A stretch of 17,068 nt of DNA from Promethearchaeota archaeon (GCA_030605085.1 JAUWBH010000135.1:1-17068); one strand, 5' to 3'. Shown: positions 1-7,260, counted from the stretch's first letter. Notes: generated from the letters alone by a model not told the origin. Program-made: numbers and translations.

Positions 1-1
1 T

Positions 2-409
2 TTAGCATCCAATCTAATCTATTATCTCACTCTAGAGAACAGACTAATTGAAAAATTTAAAAGTTTTAAGATATTGATATGGGATAATTATACAAAAAAA
101 CCAAGTTTTCTTCCTAAATCAGTTTTAAGTACCACTACCCAAATATTCTTGGATTTAATCGCAAATGGTAATTCTACAATTAAAGATCTCCAAATTGAAT
201 ACTCTAAAAAACGCCGTGACGGAAAAATAGTTTCTCAACCATTTATTTCAAGATATGTATCTAAACTTATTAGTTATGATTTAATTAAAGAAGAGCGAAA
301 GGAAGGGTTTAAATATTTTTCATTGAAAAATAAAGCAAAAATCTATACGACACCCTCATTAAAAGAATTTGAGAAAACATTAGGAGACCATATTGAAAAT
401 CCAAATTAA
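2..409 (+). CDS. Winged-helix DNA-binding protein, 5'-truncated by window edge
   Basis: The reading frame has no stop from base 2 to the TAA at 407-409. The gene therefore probably starts left of the window and only its last ~135 codons are seen; a TTG at 74 is an internal alternative, and there is no in-frame ATG. The visible part has a helix-turn-helix-like pattern: a helix (TTTQIFLDLIANG), a second (TIKDLQIEYSK), a recognition-helix-like stretch (QPFISRYVSKLISYDLI), then a short beta-wing (KEERKEGFKYFSLKNKAK). That is the layout of MarR/ArsR-like winged-helix proteins, and a DNA-binding role is inferred. The gene converges on the minus-strand helical-protein gene. The exact family is not recognised, and the missing N-terminus could carry another domain. 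Confidence 0.6.
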   Translation, partial: LASNLIYYLTLENRLIEKFKSFKILIWDNYTKKPSFLPKSVLSTTTQIFLDLIANGNSTIKDLQIEYSKKRRDGKIVSQPFISRYVSKLISYDLIKEERKEGFKYFSLKNKAKIYTTPSLKEFEKTLGDHIENPN

Positions 410-618
410 ACATCGAACCTTATTTAATCAAAAAAAATTTGTTTGAGATATATATATAAATTAATTTTCACGCATTTGATATATGGTGCTATTTAACTAA
501 TTCATAGTCGTTTCATAAAAGTTCTCTAATTTCCTTTTACGCTTCAATTCTTTCAACTCTCATATTCTTAATTCTATTTTTCTGTATTCTTCAAAATTGA
601 ATATAAATTATCTTGCCT

Positions 619-694
619 TTCTTTAAAAAACGATTGGTTTTTTAAAGAATTTCAATGAAGGTTGTTCTTACAACCTTCTATATCCTCGATATAG
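619..694. terminator. Three consecutive stem-loops, possible bidirectional terminator
   Basis: Three perfect inverted repeats follow each other. At 619-649 a 12-bp stem (ttctttaaaaaa / ttttttaaagaa) has a 7-base loop. At 657-678 a 9-bp stem (gaaggttgt / acaaccttc) has a 4-base loop. At 678-694 a 7-bp stem (ctatatc / gatatag) has a 3-base loop. The position between convergent genes, with T runs on both strands, suits a bidirectional terminator. A structured small RNA is the alternative. Confidence 0.45.
631..656. repeat. 26-bp direct repeat, copy 1
   Basis: Identical over 26 bases to 741-766. It begins cgattggttt and ends gaatttcaat. This copy forms the loop and right arm of the 12-bp stem-loop at 619-649. 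A shorter relative (gattggttttttaa) occurs at 11336-11349. Confidence 0.7.
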
Positions 695-740
695 CAAAAA
701 GACTGAGGGGCTACAAAATCAGGAAATACTGACTTTAGAT

Positions 741-766
741 CGATTGGTTTTTTAAAGAATTTCAAT
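741..766. repeat. 26-bp direct repeat, copy 2, abutting a stop codon
   Basis: Second exact copy of the repeat at 631-656, 110 bp further on. It ends one base before the stop codon (TGA, 767-769) of the minus-strand helical-protein gene, so on that strand the repeat starts directly after the stop. It lacks the left arm needed for the stem-loop seen at copy 1. Confidence 0.7.
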
Positions 767-2392
767 TCAGAGATTTTGATTAAGTTCCTGGGTTAAATGG
801 GCATTTTGAATCATTTCTATTAATTTTTTCCGAGATTTGTATTTTGATATAAATTTTGAGAGATATTCTTTCCATTCTTCTTTCTTCCAAATTAAGGCGC
901 GTTTTATTATTCCTAGCATGCTGATAACATCATTATAGTAGACATGTGACCGTTCGACGAATTTTAAAATCCATCCTTCGCAAAGGTGGAATGCATCTTG
1001 AGGATTTTTCTCTACAAGATTATTACAAATAGTAAGAAGATCTTTACCACTATAATCTTCAGGTGTTTTAATCACTTTTCTTATAAGATGAGGTGCTTTA
1101 ACTGAAAAGACTTCAGTAAGTAATAGAGAAATTTTCTTACTTAAATTATCCGGGAATGTTTTAGCTAAATCTTCAATAGAATCTTTATCCAAAAGTTCAC
1201 GAATAAGGTGTACATCTATTTCATTAATATATGTCAGTCCATTCTTTAACGCGAATATTATCATTTTTCGAGCGATTTCAATCAATCCCTCTTTTTTTGC
1301 TTTATGTGCTATAGACAATGCAAGGTTTGGAAATTTTCCCTTAAGATTTTTTAGAGTCTCAACTGCATTAAGAATTTCATTCTCCTCCAAAAACACCTTC
1401 ACTAATATATCACCATCTAATTTGTTAATCATGGTTTTTCTGAATTGTTTTTTGGCATTCAATTTTGCAAAGAGATGACACACCCATTCGTATTTTTTTA
1501 CATTGAAACTCCACGATGGAAAGGAAGAAATATATGAAATTGCATATGTCATCATTTCATCTACATTAATTAACTCACTCTGTTTAACATTAATGAGGGA
1601 TTCTATGATAGTGAAATACATATCATAAGGTTTATTAGATCCATTTAGATTTAAACCATCTATGATACACTCCAAAGCATCATTAAGTCTTTCTAAATCC
1701 ATATAAATTTCGGCAGCTAGTTTATAATCCCCTGCTGTCTTCATCCCTTTCAATGCTATTTGCAAAGATTTTTCCGGCATTTCAATAATTTTATATAGGT
1801 TTATCATGGTTCTTTTATCCATAGATTCTTTAAATTCTTCTTCGATTATCTGAATATTATCTTTATTTATTATTTTTTCAAACATTAGTTCCACATCAAA
1901 TCCATAATCTTCTCTAAAATAAAGTTCGAGTACTCGATTTATAAAAGCAGTTTTAAATTCATTATCTTTAATTTCCTTCATGCATTTATTAAAGTCTAAT
2001 ATGCACTCTTCTCCAAAACACCCAATTCCTCCTGAAGAATCGTCAGCGCCATCATCATATGCGTCAACACATCCTTCCACTAGAAGGAAATAAATCTCTG
2101 AGGCAGATTTGAATTTAGAATTGTTATAAAGGTTTTTCGCAATTTTTTGTACTTCATATAATTTTTCTAATGCTCCATCAATATGATAATAATCTAAATC
2201 TCCATAAACGGCACTTAAAATCTTTCTTTGAATTGGTTTTAAATCTATAATATCATTTTCTTCCATATTAGAGAGATAAAAATTTATAGTAGATCCCAAG
2301 GAAGGATTTGAATGGACGAGTTTTTCTAATAGTTGGAGTAATTCTTCTTTGCTTTTCTTCTCCAAAGATTTACTCATATTATTATATTTCAT
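767..2392 (-). CDS. Large alpha-helical repeat protein, SWIM-associated type
   Basis: The product is 541 residues, almost entirely predicted helix, with paired-helix repeats through the middle (for example residues ~195-260, KSLQIALKGMKTAGDYKLAAEIYMDL split over two helices) that look TPR- or HEAT-like. The N-terminus (LLQLLEKLVHSNPSLGSTI) and the acidic, glycine-rich stretch near residues 110-130 (AYDDGADDSSGGIG, with cysteines at 125 and 130) resemble the helical region of proteins carrying SWIM zinc fingers (COG4715-like). No CxC...CxH SWIM motif is visible, so this would be the accessory part alone. No signal peptide or membrane segment is seen. It starts 68 bp downstream of the pRiA4b-like gene on the same strand, has its own TATA-like box, and probably works with that gene. 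The function is unknown; a scaffold or adaptor role is inferred from the fold only. Confidence 0.65.
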   Translation of the reverse strand: MKYNNMSKSLEKKSKEELLQLLEKLVHSNPSLGSTINFYLSNMEENDIIDLKPIQRKILSAVYGDLDYYHIDGALEKLYEVQKIAKNLYNNSKFKSASEIYFLLVEGCVDAYDDGADDSSGGIGCFGEECILDFNKCMKEIKDNEFKTAFINRVLELYFREDYGFDVELMFEKIINKDNIQIIEEEFKESMDKRTMINLYKIIEMPEKSLQIALKGMKTAGDYKLAAEIYMDLERLNDALECIIDGLNLNGSNKPYDMYFTIIESLINVKQSELINVDEMMTYAISYISSFPSWSFNVKKYEWVCHLFAKLNAKKQFRKTMINKLDGDILVKVFLEENEILNAVETLKNLKGKFPNLALSIAHKAKKEGLIEIARKMIIFALKNGLTYINEIDVHLIRELLDKDSIEDLAKTFPDNLSKKISLLLTEVFSVKAPHLIRKVIKTPEDYSGKDLLTICNNLVEKNPQDAFHLCEGWILKFVERSHVYYNDVISMLGIIKRALIWKKEEWKEYLSKFISKYKSRKKLIEMIQNAHLTQELNQNL

Positions 2393-2420
2393 AATAGATT
2401 CTTTTCCCGAAGATTTATTT

Positions 2421-2431
2421 TTAAATATAAA
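2421..2431 (-). promoter_or_regulatory. TATA-like box upstream of helical-protein gene
   Basis: On the minus strand this reads TTTATATTTAA, about 30-40 bases before the ATG at 2392. An archaeal start site ~25 bases downstream would leave a leader of about ten bases. Background is very AT-rich, so support is modest. Confidence 0.35.
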
Positions 2432-2460
2432 TATATTAACATGTTTTTTGCAAAATAGGA

Positions 2461-3852
2461 TTATTTTAACTGATGAGGGTCCATTTTGTTATCATCATGT
2501 ATACCCAATCCAATGATTGTAACATTGTATTTAAGGCAATCTCCATAATCGTATAAATATAAAAACCTTTGTTTATACCCAAGATTGAGATCTTTTAATT
2601 GAATATTCGTTAATCTAGAACAACGTTCTTGTTGAAATTCTGGAGGGCCAGCATATTCTGCGGAATCATCCCATTCCTTTCCATTCATAAAAAAAGAATA
2701 TAAATGCTCATCATATAAGTCTCCATCCATGAAGAGTTGGATTGCATGATGGAGATCATCTAGTGTATTAGATTCTTTTAGTTCAAATTTAGACCAATCT
2801 CGACCGTTATAATAGTTATTAACTTTAAAGATATATGTTTTTTCTTTTGCTAATTTCAAGTCATCTTCAGATAAAAAAAGAGGGTAAAAATATTTCAGGG
2901 GTATGCAAGATGCAATTATATAACGATGTTTGATTAAAGTAGCTGGGGATGTATTATGTCGTTTTGCAATTTCGCTCTGAGTTGTTTTTTTTGAGAATAT
3001 TTCGCTTAACGCATAATCTATTGCTGCTAATAATCCTTTATTATTTAAGTTTTTAAGTTCATGGAAACTTTTTAAAACATTTTCTAAAATTTCTTGCCCT
3101 ACTTTTAGCTCTTCAACATTATACCATTGATTTAAATCACTATCTAAATTTATAGATTTTATTAGTAGATTTTTCTTCAATTCCATTTCTGAACTTTTTT
3201 CTTTTTCTCGAACACTTTGAAATGTATTCATCAACTTAAGGAAATTTTTCCAAATATCGGGTGATGCCTTGTCTTCGTTTTCAATTGAAAATGTTAAATT
3301 TCCATTAATAATACCTTCATATTTCAATGAAATTTCGTTTGAATTAGATGTATTTTCATTCCCTATATCTTCATCACCCCAATCAATAGTTTTAATTATT
3401 TGATTAGCGTTTAATGCTTTTTTCATCTTCTTATAAAGACCATCATTAAGATAATAGTGTAATTTTTCTTTTAAAAAGCCGATAAATATATTCAAACTCT
3501 TACACATGCTCTTCAAATCATTTTTAGAGAAGTTCAGCCATTTTCGTGGGAGAAAATCTTGTAGAAAATAATTTAATTCCACTTCATCAAGTTCAGATAA
3601 CAATTTCTCACTATAATCTAAATGAAAAATTTGGAGAAACATTTCAATATCCTCCATTATAGCTTTAACTATATTCTTAGCTAATTGCAACTCGTTTTTT
3701 AAATAGCTATGGAATCCACCAAAAAGGATATTTAATTTCCTCACATAGACTTTCTGCTCATCCACGTTCGGATATAATTTTTTTGAAGGTGTTGAGTTTG
3801 AAAATATTTTTTTTAATTGATTTACTGTTTCTTCGAGGCCTAATTCCATCAT
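2461..3852 (-). CDS. HTH plus plasmid pRiA4b ORF-3-like domain protein
   Basis: The product is 463 residues in three parts. Residues 1-150 are helical and unassigned. Residues ~270-313 hold a helical segment ending in a helix-turn-helix (TTQSEIAKRHNTSPATLIKHR), as in cyclin/TFIIB-like DNA-binding modules. Residues ~338-450 match the pRiA4b ORF-3 family (often named IS1096 element passenger TnpR-like): a beta strand (TYIFKVNNYY), LDDLHHAIQLFMDGD, DEHLYSFFMNGKEWDD and the hallmark FLYLYDYGDCLKYNVTI. The family is widespread on mobile and accessory DNA but its biochemical role is unknown, so TnpR in the common name should not be read as resolvase activity. The start is the first of two adjacent ATGs, placed ~25 bases from a TATA-like box. 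It probably forms a unit with the helical-protein gene downstream. Confidence 0.7.
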   Translation of the reverse strand: MMELGLEETVNQLKKIFSNSTPSKKLYPNVDEQKVYVRKLNILFGGFHSYLKNELQLAKNIVKAIMEDIEMFLQIFHLDYSEKLLSELDEVELNYFLQDFLPRKWLNFSKNDLKSMCKSLNIFIGFLKEKLHYYLNDGLYKKMKKALNANQIIKTIDWGDEDIGNENTSNSNEISLKYEGIINGNLTFSIENEDKASPDIWKNFLKLMNTFQSVREKEKSSEMELKKNLLIKSINLDSDLNQWYNVEELKVGQEILENVLKSFHELKNLNNKGLLAAIDYALSEIFSKKTTQSEIAKRHNTSPATLIKHRYIIASCIPLKYFYPLFLSEDDLKLAKEKTYIFKVNNYYNGRDWSKFELKESNTLDDLHHAIQLFMDGDLYDEHLYSFFMNGKEWDDSAEYAGPPEFQQERCSRLTNIQLKDLNLGYKQRFLYLYDYGDCLKYNVTIIGLGIHDDNKMDPHQLK

Positions 3853-3872
3853 TTAAATCATCTATAATGTGT

Positions 3873-3880
3873 AGTATAAA
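3873..3880 (-). promoter_or_regulatory. TATA-like box, probably near-leaderless transcript
   Basis: On the minus strand it reads TTTATACT, preceded by an A run. Its centre is ~25 bases from the ATG at 3852, which would place the transcription start at or just before the start codon. This is a common archaeal arrangement. Confidence 0.45.
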
Positions 3881-4139
3881 TTTTTTTTAGAGATTTTTTT
3901 GAATTTAATATTTCTTTAATGTAAAATTAATTATAATAAATAATGAATGAAATATTTTAAGTTATTCCTATTAACAACAAAATAAGTAATATAAATTAAG
4001 GTTATTGCCGACAAAATCAATTTTACCTCAAATTAAATGTCTATATTTACAGATCCAATTAGAAAAATGATAATCTTATATTTCTTGTAAATTTAACGAT
4101 TTATAACTTTTTTTGTTTTGTTTTGTTATGTTATCGTGT

Positions 4140-4163
4140 AATTATTTTATCCCCGAATAAATT
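4140..4163 (+). repeat. 24-bp inverted repeat, left copy
   Basis: The sequence runs from aattatttta to cgaataaatt with a GC-rich core (tccccga). Its reverse complement matches 5380-5403 at 23 of 24 positions. The repeats enclose the DUF433 and VapB-like genes. Trimming the outermost base leaves a TA dinucleotide on both outer flanks. It may be a terminal inverted repeat of a small mobile element or a shared regulatory site. Confidence 0.65.
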
Positions 4164-4471
4164 ATTTTACCAAACAATTAGTTTGATTTCGTATCATATT
4201 CGAATACATCTATAACTGACAATTTATAGATTTCTTATGTTTTTGCATAAAACATTAATTTAGATTAAAGAAATGAGGAGCTTAGTTAAAAAAAACTCTC
4301 GATTAAGATTACGCAAAAAAAATGTGAATCAAGATTATTTCGGGAAATTTTCTTTTTGTAATAATCTTCGAAATATTATCATAAAAAGTAGAAAGAACAT
4401 TTTTATACTAAAATTTTATATTTAGAATAGAGAAGCAAAACATTATTTCTTGTTAAGAATGTTATTTTTGT

Positions 4472-4807
4472 ATGAAAAATATTGACGAGATGGAAGAGAT
4501 GATAATGAAATTATCGCCCGCTGAACGGGCTGGATTATTACAAAAGTTAGTACAACGTCTGGGGGAAAGTTTCCCCAACATAGAGAGTGATCCAGATATC
4601 TGCGGTGGAGAACCCAGAATAATTAGAACGAGAATTCCTATTTGGCTATTAGTTCAAGCCCACAAATTAGGAACAAGCGATGCGGATATTTTGAAAAGTT
4701 ATCCTTCTTTAAGAGCTGAAGATTTAGTAAATGCATGGGCGTATTATCGAGGTCACCAGGAAGAAATCGAGAAACAGATAAGAGAAAATGAGGAAATTAA
4801 CCCGTGA
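4472..4807 (+). CDS. DUF433 family antitoxin-like protein
   Basis: The product is 111 residues. The DUF433 core is clear at residues ~38-92: ESDPDICGGEPRIIRTRIP, then a helix, LGTSDADILKSYPSLRAEDLVNAWAYY split over the following helices. DUF433 is a small helix-turn-helix-like family usually encoded just before a DUF5615 PIN-like toxin, and is taken to be the antitoxin. A ~35-residue helical N-terminal extension (MEEMIMKLSPAERAGLLQKL) precedes the core, as in longer members. The stop codon overlaps the GTG start of the truncated DUF5615 reading frame, the usual translational coupling. The toxin is broken here, so this antitoxin is now orphaned. No Shine-Dalgarno is seen before the ATG, and a short leader from a TATA-like box near 4400 is possible. 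Confidence 0.85.
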   Translation: MKNIDEMEEMIMKLSPAERAGLLQKLVQRLGESFPNIESDPDICGGEPRIIRTRIPIWLLVQAHKLGTSDADILKSYPSLRAEDLVNAWAYYRGHQEEIEKQIRENEEINP

Positions 4808-4905
4808 TTAAGTTATATACCAATGAAAATCTTCCATTTCCCTCAGTACAGGCTCTTAGAAAATTAGGATATGATGTGTTAACTACCCAGGACGCTGGTT
4901 TATGA
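4804..4905 (+). pseudogene. Truncated DUF5615 PIN-like toxin
   Basis: A GTG start overlaps the DUF433 stop (GTGA). The 33-residue product begins IKLYTNENLPFPSVQALRK and continues LGYDVLTTQDAGL before a TGA. This matches the first third of DUF5615 toxins (typically about 110-120 residues: a DEN-like acidic start, then LR..GYDV.T..). The rest, carrying the other PIN-type acidic residues, is missing, and the following sequence is unrelated promoter-like DNA. The first acidic position is also altered (TNEN rather than DEN). It is almost certainly inactive. Confidence 0.75.
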
Positions 4906-4910
4906 TATAA

Positions 4911-4920
4911 TTTATAAAAA
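4911..4920 (+). promoter_or_regulatory. TATA-like box before VapB-like gene
   Basis: Reads tttataaaaa, followed by a second ctataaaaaa. It lies 25-34 bases before the ATG at 4945, which suggests an independent promoter with little or no leader. Confidence 0.4.
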
Positions 4921-4944
4921 CTATAAAAAAGATCTGGTTTAATT

Positions 4945-5202
4945 ATGGGAACAGTTATGGTCAAGGAGGATACAAAAACTAAATTAATAAAAATTGCGGC
5001 GGATTTGCAGAAAAAGACCGGTAAAAGAATTGACTTTGATGGAGCTATTTCTTACTTAATTGATCAATACCTTAATCAAAACCAAGACTGGGAAAAATTT
5101 GAGATATTTTGTGAGCCTACAAAAAATGTAACCTCTGAAGAACTATTGGAAGAATTAAAACGGGGGCGAAATGAAGATGAAAAAAAGTTTGGTATAGATT
5201 GA
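4945..5202 (+). CDS. VapB-like small antitoxin, orphan
   Basis: The product is 85 residues. The N-terminal half (MVKEDTKTKLIKIAADLQKK, then TGKRIDFDGAISYLIDQYL) has the pattern of archaeal VapB-type/ribbon-helix-helix antitoxins: a short basic strand, a helix with LQKK, a turn, and a second helix. The C-terminal tail (SEELLEELKRGRNEDE) is acidic-basic helical, as in the toxin-binding tails of such antitoxins. Translation may begin at the first ATG or at Met5. No PIN-domain toxin follows; the next 280 bp hold only a minus-strand fragment. It is therefore an antitoxin without its partner, or a regulator of another locus. It lies inside the 24-bp inverted repeats. Confidence 0.65.
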   Translation: MGTVMVKEDTKTKLIKIAADLQKKTGKRIDFDGAISYLIDQYLNQNQDWEKFEIFCEPTKNVTSEELLEELKRGRNEDEKKFGID

Positions 5203-5382
5203 TGGGTTGTAATTCACTTGCACACTACCGTTTTTAAATTCTCTTGCTATTCGACACCCGTTAGGCATTTTATCAGTATCTTTTACATATTCGATTAGAG
5301 CTTCTATTAACACTTCTTTTACTCCATTATTACGAGCGTGTCGAATGCCTTGTTCTTGAACTATATAATATCTAGTACTAAT
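5155..5382 (-). pseudogene. Unidentified decayed coding fragment abutting inverted repeat
   Basis: On the minus strand a frame without stops gives about 75 residues with protein-like composition. The informative part (about 5203-5380) reads STRYYIVQEQGIRHARNN, GVKEVLIEALIEYVKDTDK, MPNGCRIAREFKNGSVQV. There is no ATG at its head. The frame is cut by a stop inside the right inverted repeat (5380-5403), and its tail overlaps the 3' end of the VapB-like gene on the other strand. The family is not recognised. The higher GC and codon-like pattern argue for a gene remnant over noise, but this is a moderate claim. Confidence 0.4.
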
Positions 5383-5403
5383 TTATTCGGGGATAGAATA
5401 ATT
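5380..5403 (-). repeat. 24-bp inverted repeat, right copy
   Basis: Inverted partner of 4140-4163 with one mismatch. It ends 78 bases before the first ATG of the DUF6398-like gene. Relative to the genes transcribed outward from the pair (pRiA4b-like to the left, DUF6398-like to the right), both copies have the same orientation, which also allows a regulatory reading. Confidence 0.65.
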
Positions 5404-5481
5404 ATTAAGATAAAAATAAGCTGATTTTTATTAAATTAAAAAAATATCCTTAATTATACCTTCTAAAAATATTGAAGATTA

Positions 5482-6591
5482 ATGTGTTTTTTAATGTCTG
5501 ATAAAGCCTTAATCAAAGAGAGATTGAATGAAATAAACCGGTTAGCAAGTGAATTTTGCGATAATTATTTAGATGCCGAATATAAACGACTATGCGAAAA
5601 ACTCATTCGTAAAATGTCAAGAAAACATAACGTCCCTTTTCTTCGAGGTCGATTAGACGTCTGGGCGGCTTCTATCATACACGCGTTAGGACAAATAAAT
5701 TTTCTCTTCGATAGAAATACAAAGCCATATGTTTCTGCAAGTTTCATTGCAGATTACTTCAATACATCAATGAGTACTACCGGTCAAAAAGCAAAAAGAA
5801 TTCGCGATATGTTCAAATTAAGATATTTTGACGGGGAATTCTCCACATCTTATATAAAAGAACAAGATCCTTTTTCGGATATGGTATCTCTAAACAGAAT
5901 AGTTGTTCCTAAAAAGTTTCTTTCTTCAGATACTCAAGATATTTTGAATAGATTTAAAGAAGGAGAAATTATTAAGGAATATAGGAAGTACCGAGATCTC
6001 AGTAATCGTTTGGTTGTTAAAATAATTAATGCATATATTGATCAAAGCGTCTTGCATTATACAGGAAATATATTCGGTATTGTTAAAAATAACCAAATCA
6101 TAACCCGGAATTTCCGAGAAAAACATGCTTTAGTTGATTTTACTCTTTTTGATTATAAAATAAATGGTAAATCCTTCATTGCAAATTATCACAATAAAGT
6201 CGCTGAAAATGAAAGAGAGATTTGGGAAAATCTCCTCAATGCTTATTCGTCGTTTTTTAAAGTTAAGGATGTACTTCGAAATGAACACGTGATAATTTTA
6301 CAAGACTTCTTAAATGAGAGTCAAATGGATTTTAAATTAATTGATATCAATCTTAGTCAAACTATCTTACCAAAAATGTTATTATTTACAAGATTGGTTC
6401 CTTTTAACGATTTTAAAATAACCTCGGGCGTTAATTTTGCTTTTCGAAATGATTTGGAAGATATTTTACTTAAAGAGTACCATTCTTTAGCTGAAAAAAT
6501 AACTTATGACGACCCTGCAATAAAACGTTTTATCTCCTTTTTTAAATTGAATAGAAAATACGGTATGAATGTATTCTTGAAAAATCTATAA
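5482..6591 (+). CDS. DUF6398-like helix-turn-helix protein
   Basis: The product is 369 residues; Met5 (at 5494) is an equally good start. Residues ~20-125 match the DUF6398 pattern: EFCDNYLDAEYKRLCEKLIRK, LRGR at 54-57, WAASIIHALGQINFLFD at 61-77, then an HTH (SASFIADYFNTSMSTTGQKA, KRIRDMFKL). DUF6398 is a cyclin/HTH-like domain commonly found with pRiA4b ORF-3-type proteins in bacteria and archaea, fitting the pRiA4b-like gene 1.6 kb away on the opposite strand. The remaining ~240 residues are mixed alpha/beta, with no motif I recognise, and may hold the effector part. No signal peptide or membrane helix is seen. The gene stands alone between toxin-antitoxin remnants. DNA binding is inferred from the HTH. 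Confidence 0.65.
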   Translation: MCFLMSDKALIKERLNEINRLASEFCDNYLDAEYKRLCEKLIRKMSRKHNVPFLRGRLDVWAASIIHALGQINFLFDRNTKPYVSASFIADYFNTSMSTTGQKAKRIRDMFKLRYFDGEFSTSYIKEQDPFSDMVSLNRIVVPKKFLSSDTQDILNRFKEGEIIKEYRKYRDLSNRLVVKIINAYIDQSVLHYTGNIFGIVKNNQIITRNFREKHALVDFTLFDYKINGKSFIANYHNKVAENEREIWENLLNAYSSFFKVKDVLRNEHVIILQDFLNESQMDFKLIDINLSQTILPKMLLFTRLVPFNDFKITSGVNFAFRNDLEDILLKEYHSLAEKITYDDPAIKRFISFFKLNRKYGMNVFLKNL

Positions 6592-6909
6592 TGAAATATA
6601 ATAAAATTTGGGGCATATTATTTTTCAATTTAATTTAACAAATACTTATTATGGTCAATTTTAGTTATTGATTGAGAAGTGCCACGGAGAACTTTTTGTT
6701 TAAATTATTTTTTATTATCAACCCTAATATGAAAATTTTTTGTGAGCTTTCGCAAAACTCTTGATTTCACTACATAAAAATTCTAATAAATATTCATATA
6801 TGATGGATTTTGATGATTATAATTAGAGATTCACTAATTAAATAAAGATTTCTATCCTTAACTGATGATACGCTTCTTAGGCACTATTCGGGTCGACCAG
6901 TCTTTTATT
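6592..6909. other. AT-rich spacer without recognisable gene
   Basis: About 320 bp lie between the DUF6398-like gene and the HEPN remnant. A small GC-richer patch (about 6862-6902, containing cgggtcgaccag) may be another scrap of decayed coding sequence, but no frame is convincing. No tRNA or repeat was seen. Confidence 0.4.
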
Positions 6910-7252
6910 TTATTTAGCCTTTTTGGAAAAAGCTTTTATAAGATTTTTGCAATCATCAATAACTTTTATAACAGAATCTTTAAATGTATTTGCATCTTCT
7001 TTGAAGTCATCTTTAGTTAGACCTTCCACATATCCATAGGCGGCGCTACCGTTTAGTTTAACTAACTCTTTTAGTGTTTTTGCATGGAGATCACATATTA
7101 TTTACGAACCATTTAGGGATATTATTCCTATTTATGTTCAAATAAAATTTTGAAATATTGTGAATTTTTGGGTATTCTATACCATAAAGAATTAATATTG
7201 CTTTTAATGCTTGTTCTACGGCCATTTTATACGAGAAAATAATTATTAATCT
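6910..7252 (-). pseudogene. Frameshifted, 5'-truncated HEPN-domain gene
   Basis: Two adjacent minus-strand frames make one HEPN-like protein. The first (from 7252, or ATG at 7225, to the stop at 7091-7093) reads MAVEQALKAILILYGIEYPK, then IHNISKFYLNINRNNIPKWF. This is the classic HEPN pattern (AvEQALKAiL, G.e.P..HnI). The second (about 7105 to the stop at 6910-6912) reads ICDLHAKTLKELVKLNGSAA, YGYVEGLTKDDFKEDANTF, KDSVIKVIDDCKNLIKAF. A one-base slip near 7091-7105 separates them. The first ~25 residues of a normal HEPN (helix 1) are absent, cut where the MNT gene begins on the other strand. The gene is dead unless frameshifting rescues it. Confidence 0.65.
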
Positions 7253-7260
7253 TCAAGCAT

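Larger units (their letters stand above)
410..766. other. Convergent spacer with stem-loops and a direct repeat
   Basis: This spacer lies between the 3' ends of two convergent genes. Its left part is plain AT-rich sequence. On the minus strand, about 497-600, there is a lysine- and glutamate-rich reading frame with one internal stop (EYRKIELRI, stop, ELKELKRKRKLENFY); it could be a scrap of a decayed gene but is too short to assign. Its right part holds three adjacent stem-loops and two copies of a 26-bp repeat, listed separately. Confidence 0.5.
3853..4471. other. Long AT-rich divergent spacer
   Basis: No convincing gene is present in about 620 bp. It contains the minus-strand TATA-like box near 3873, a short ttttgttttgttttgtta tract near 4110, the left copy of the 24-bp inverted repeat (4140-4163) and a weak 9-bp stem with a 20-base loop (4331-4339 / 4360-4368). 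A TATA-like stretch (ttttatactaaa, about 4400-4411) could serve the DUF433 gene. Multiple stops occur in all frames. Confidence 0.5.

Noticed and set aside
497..600. Minus-strand coding fragment rich in Lys and Glu
   Set aside because: Contains an internal stop, is very short, low-complexity and matches no family I know; kept only as a remark in the spacer entry.
631..766. 26-bp repeats as a CRISPR array
   Set aside because: Only two copies, 84 bp apart, with stem-loops in between; no further copies or cas genes in the window.
2461..3852. TnpR resolvase or IS1096 transposase function for the pRiA4b-like gene
   Set aside because: The common database name suggests it, but no resolvase or transposase catalytic motif is present and no insertion-sequence ends flank the gene.
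4331..4368. 9-bp inverted repeat with a 20-base loop
   Set aside because: AT-rich and with a long loop; could easily arise by chance in this composition.
5565..6126. Minus-strand reading frames of 60 and 66 codons
   Set aside because: Antisense shadows of the DUF6398-like gene with no protein-like features.
6862..6902. GC-richer patch resembling a tRNA T-arm
   Set aside because: No acceptor, D-arm or anticodon arm can be folded around it.
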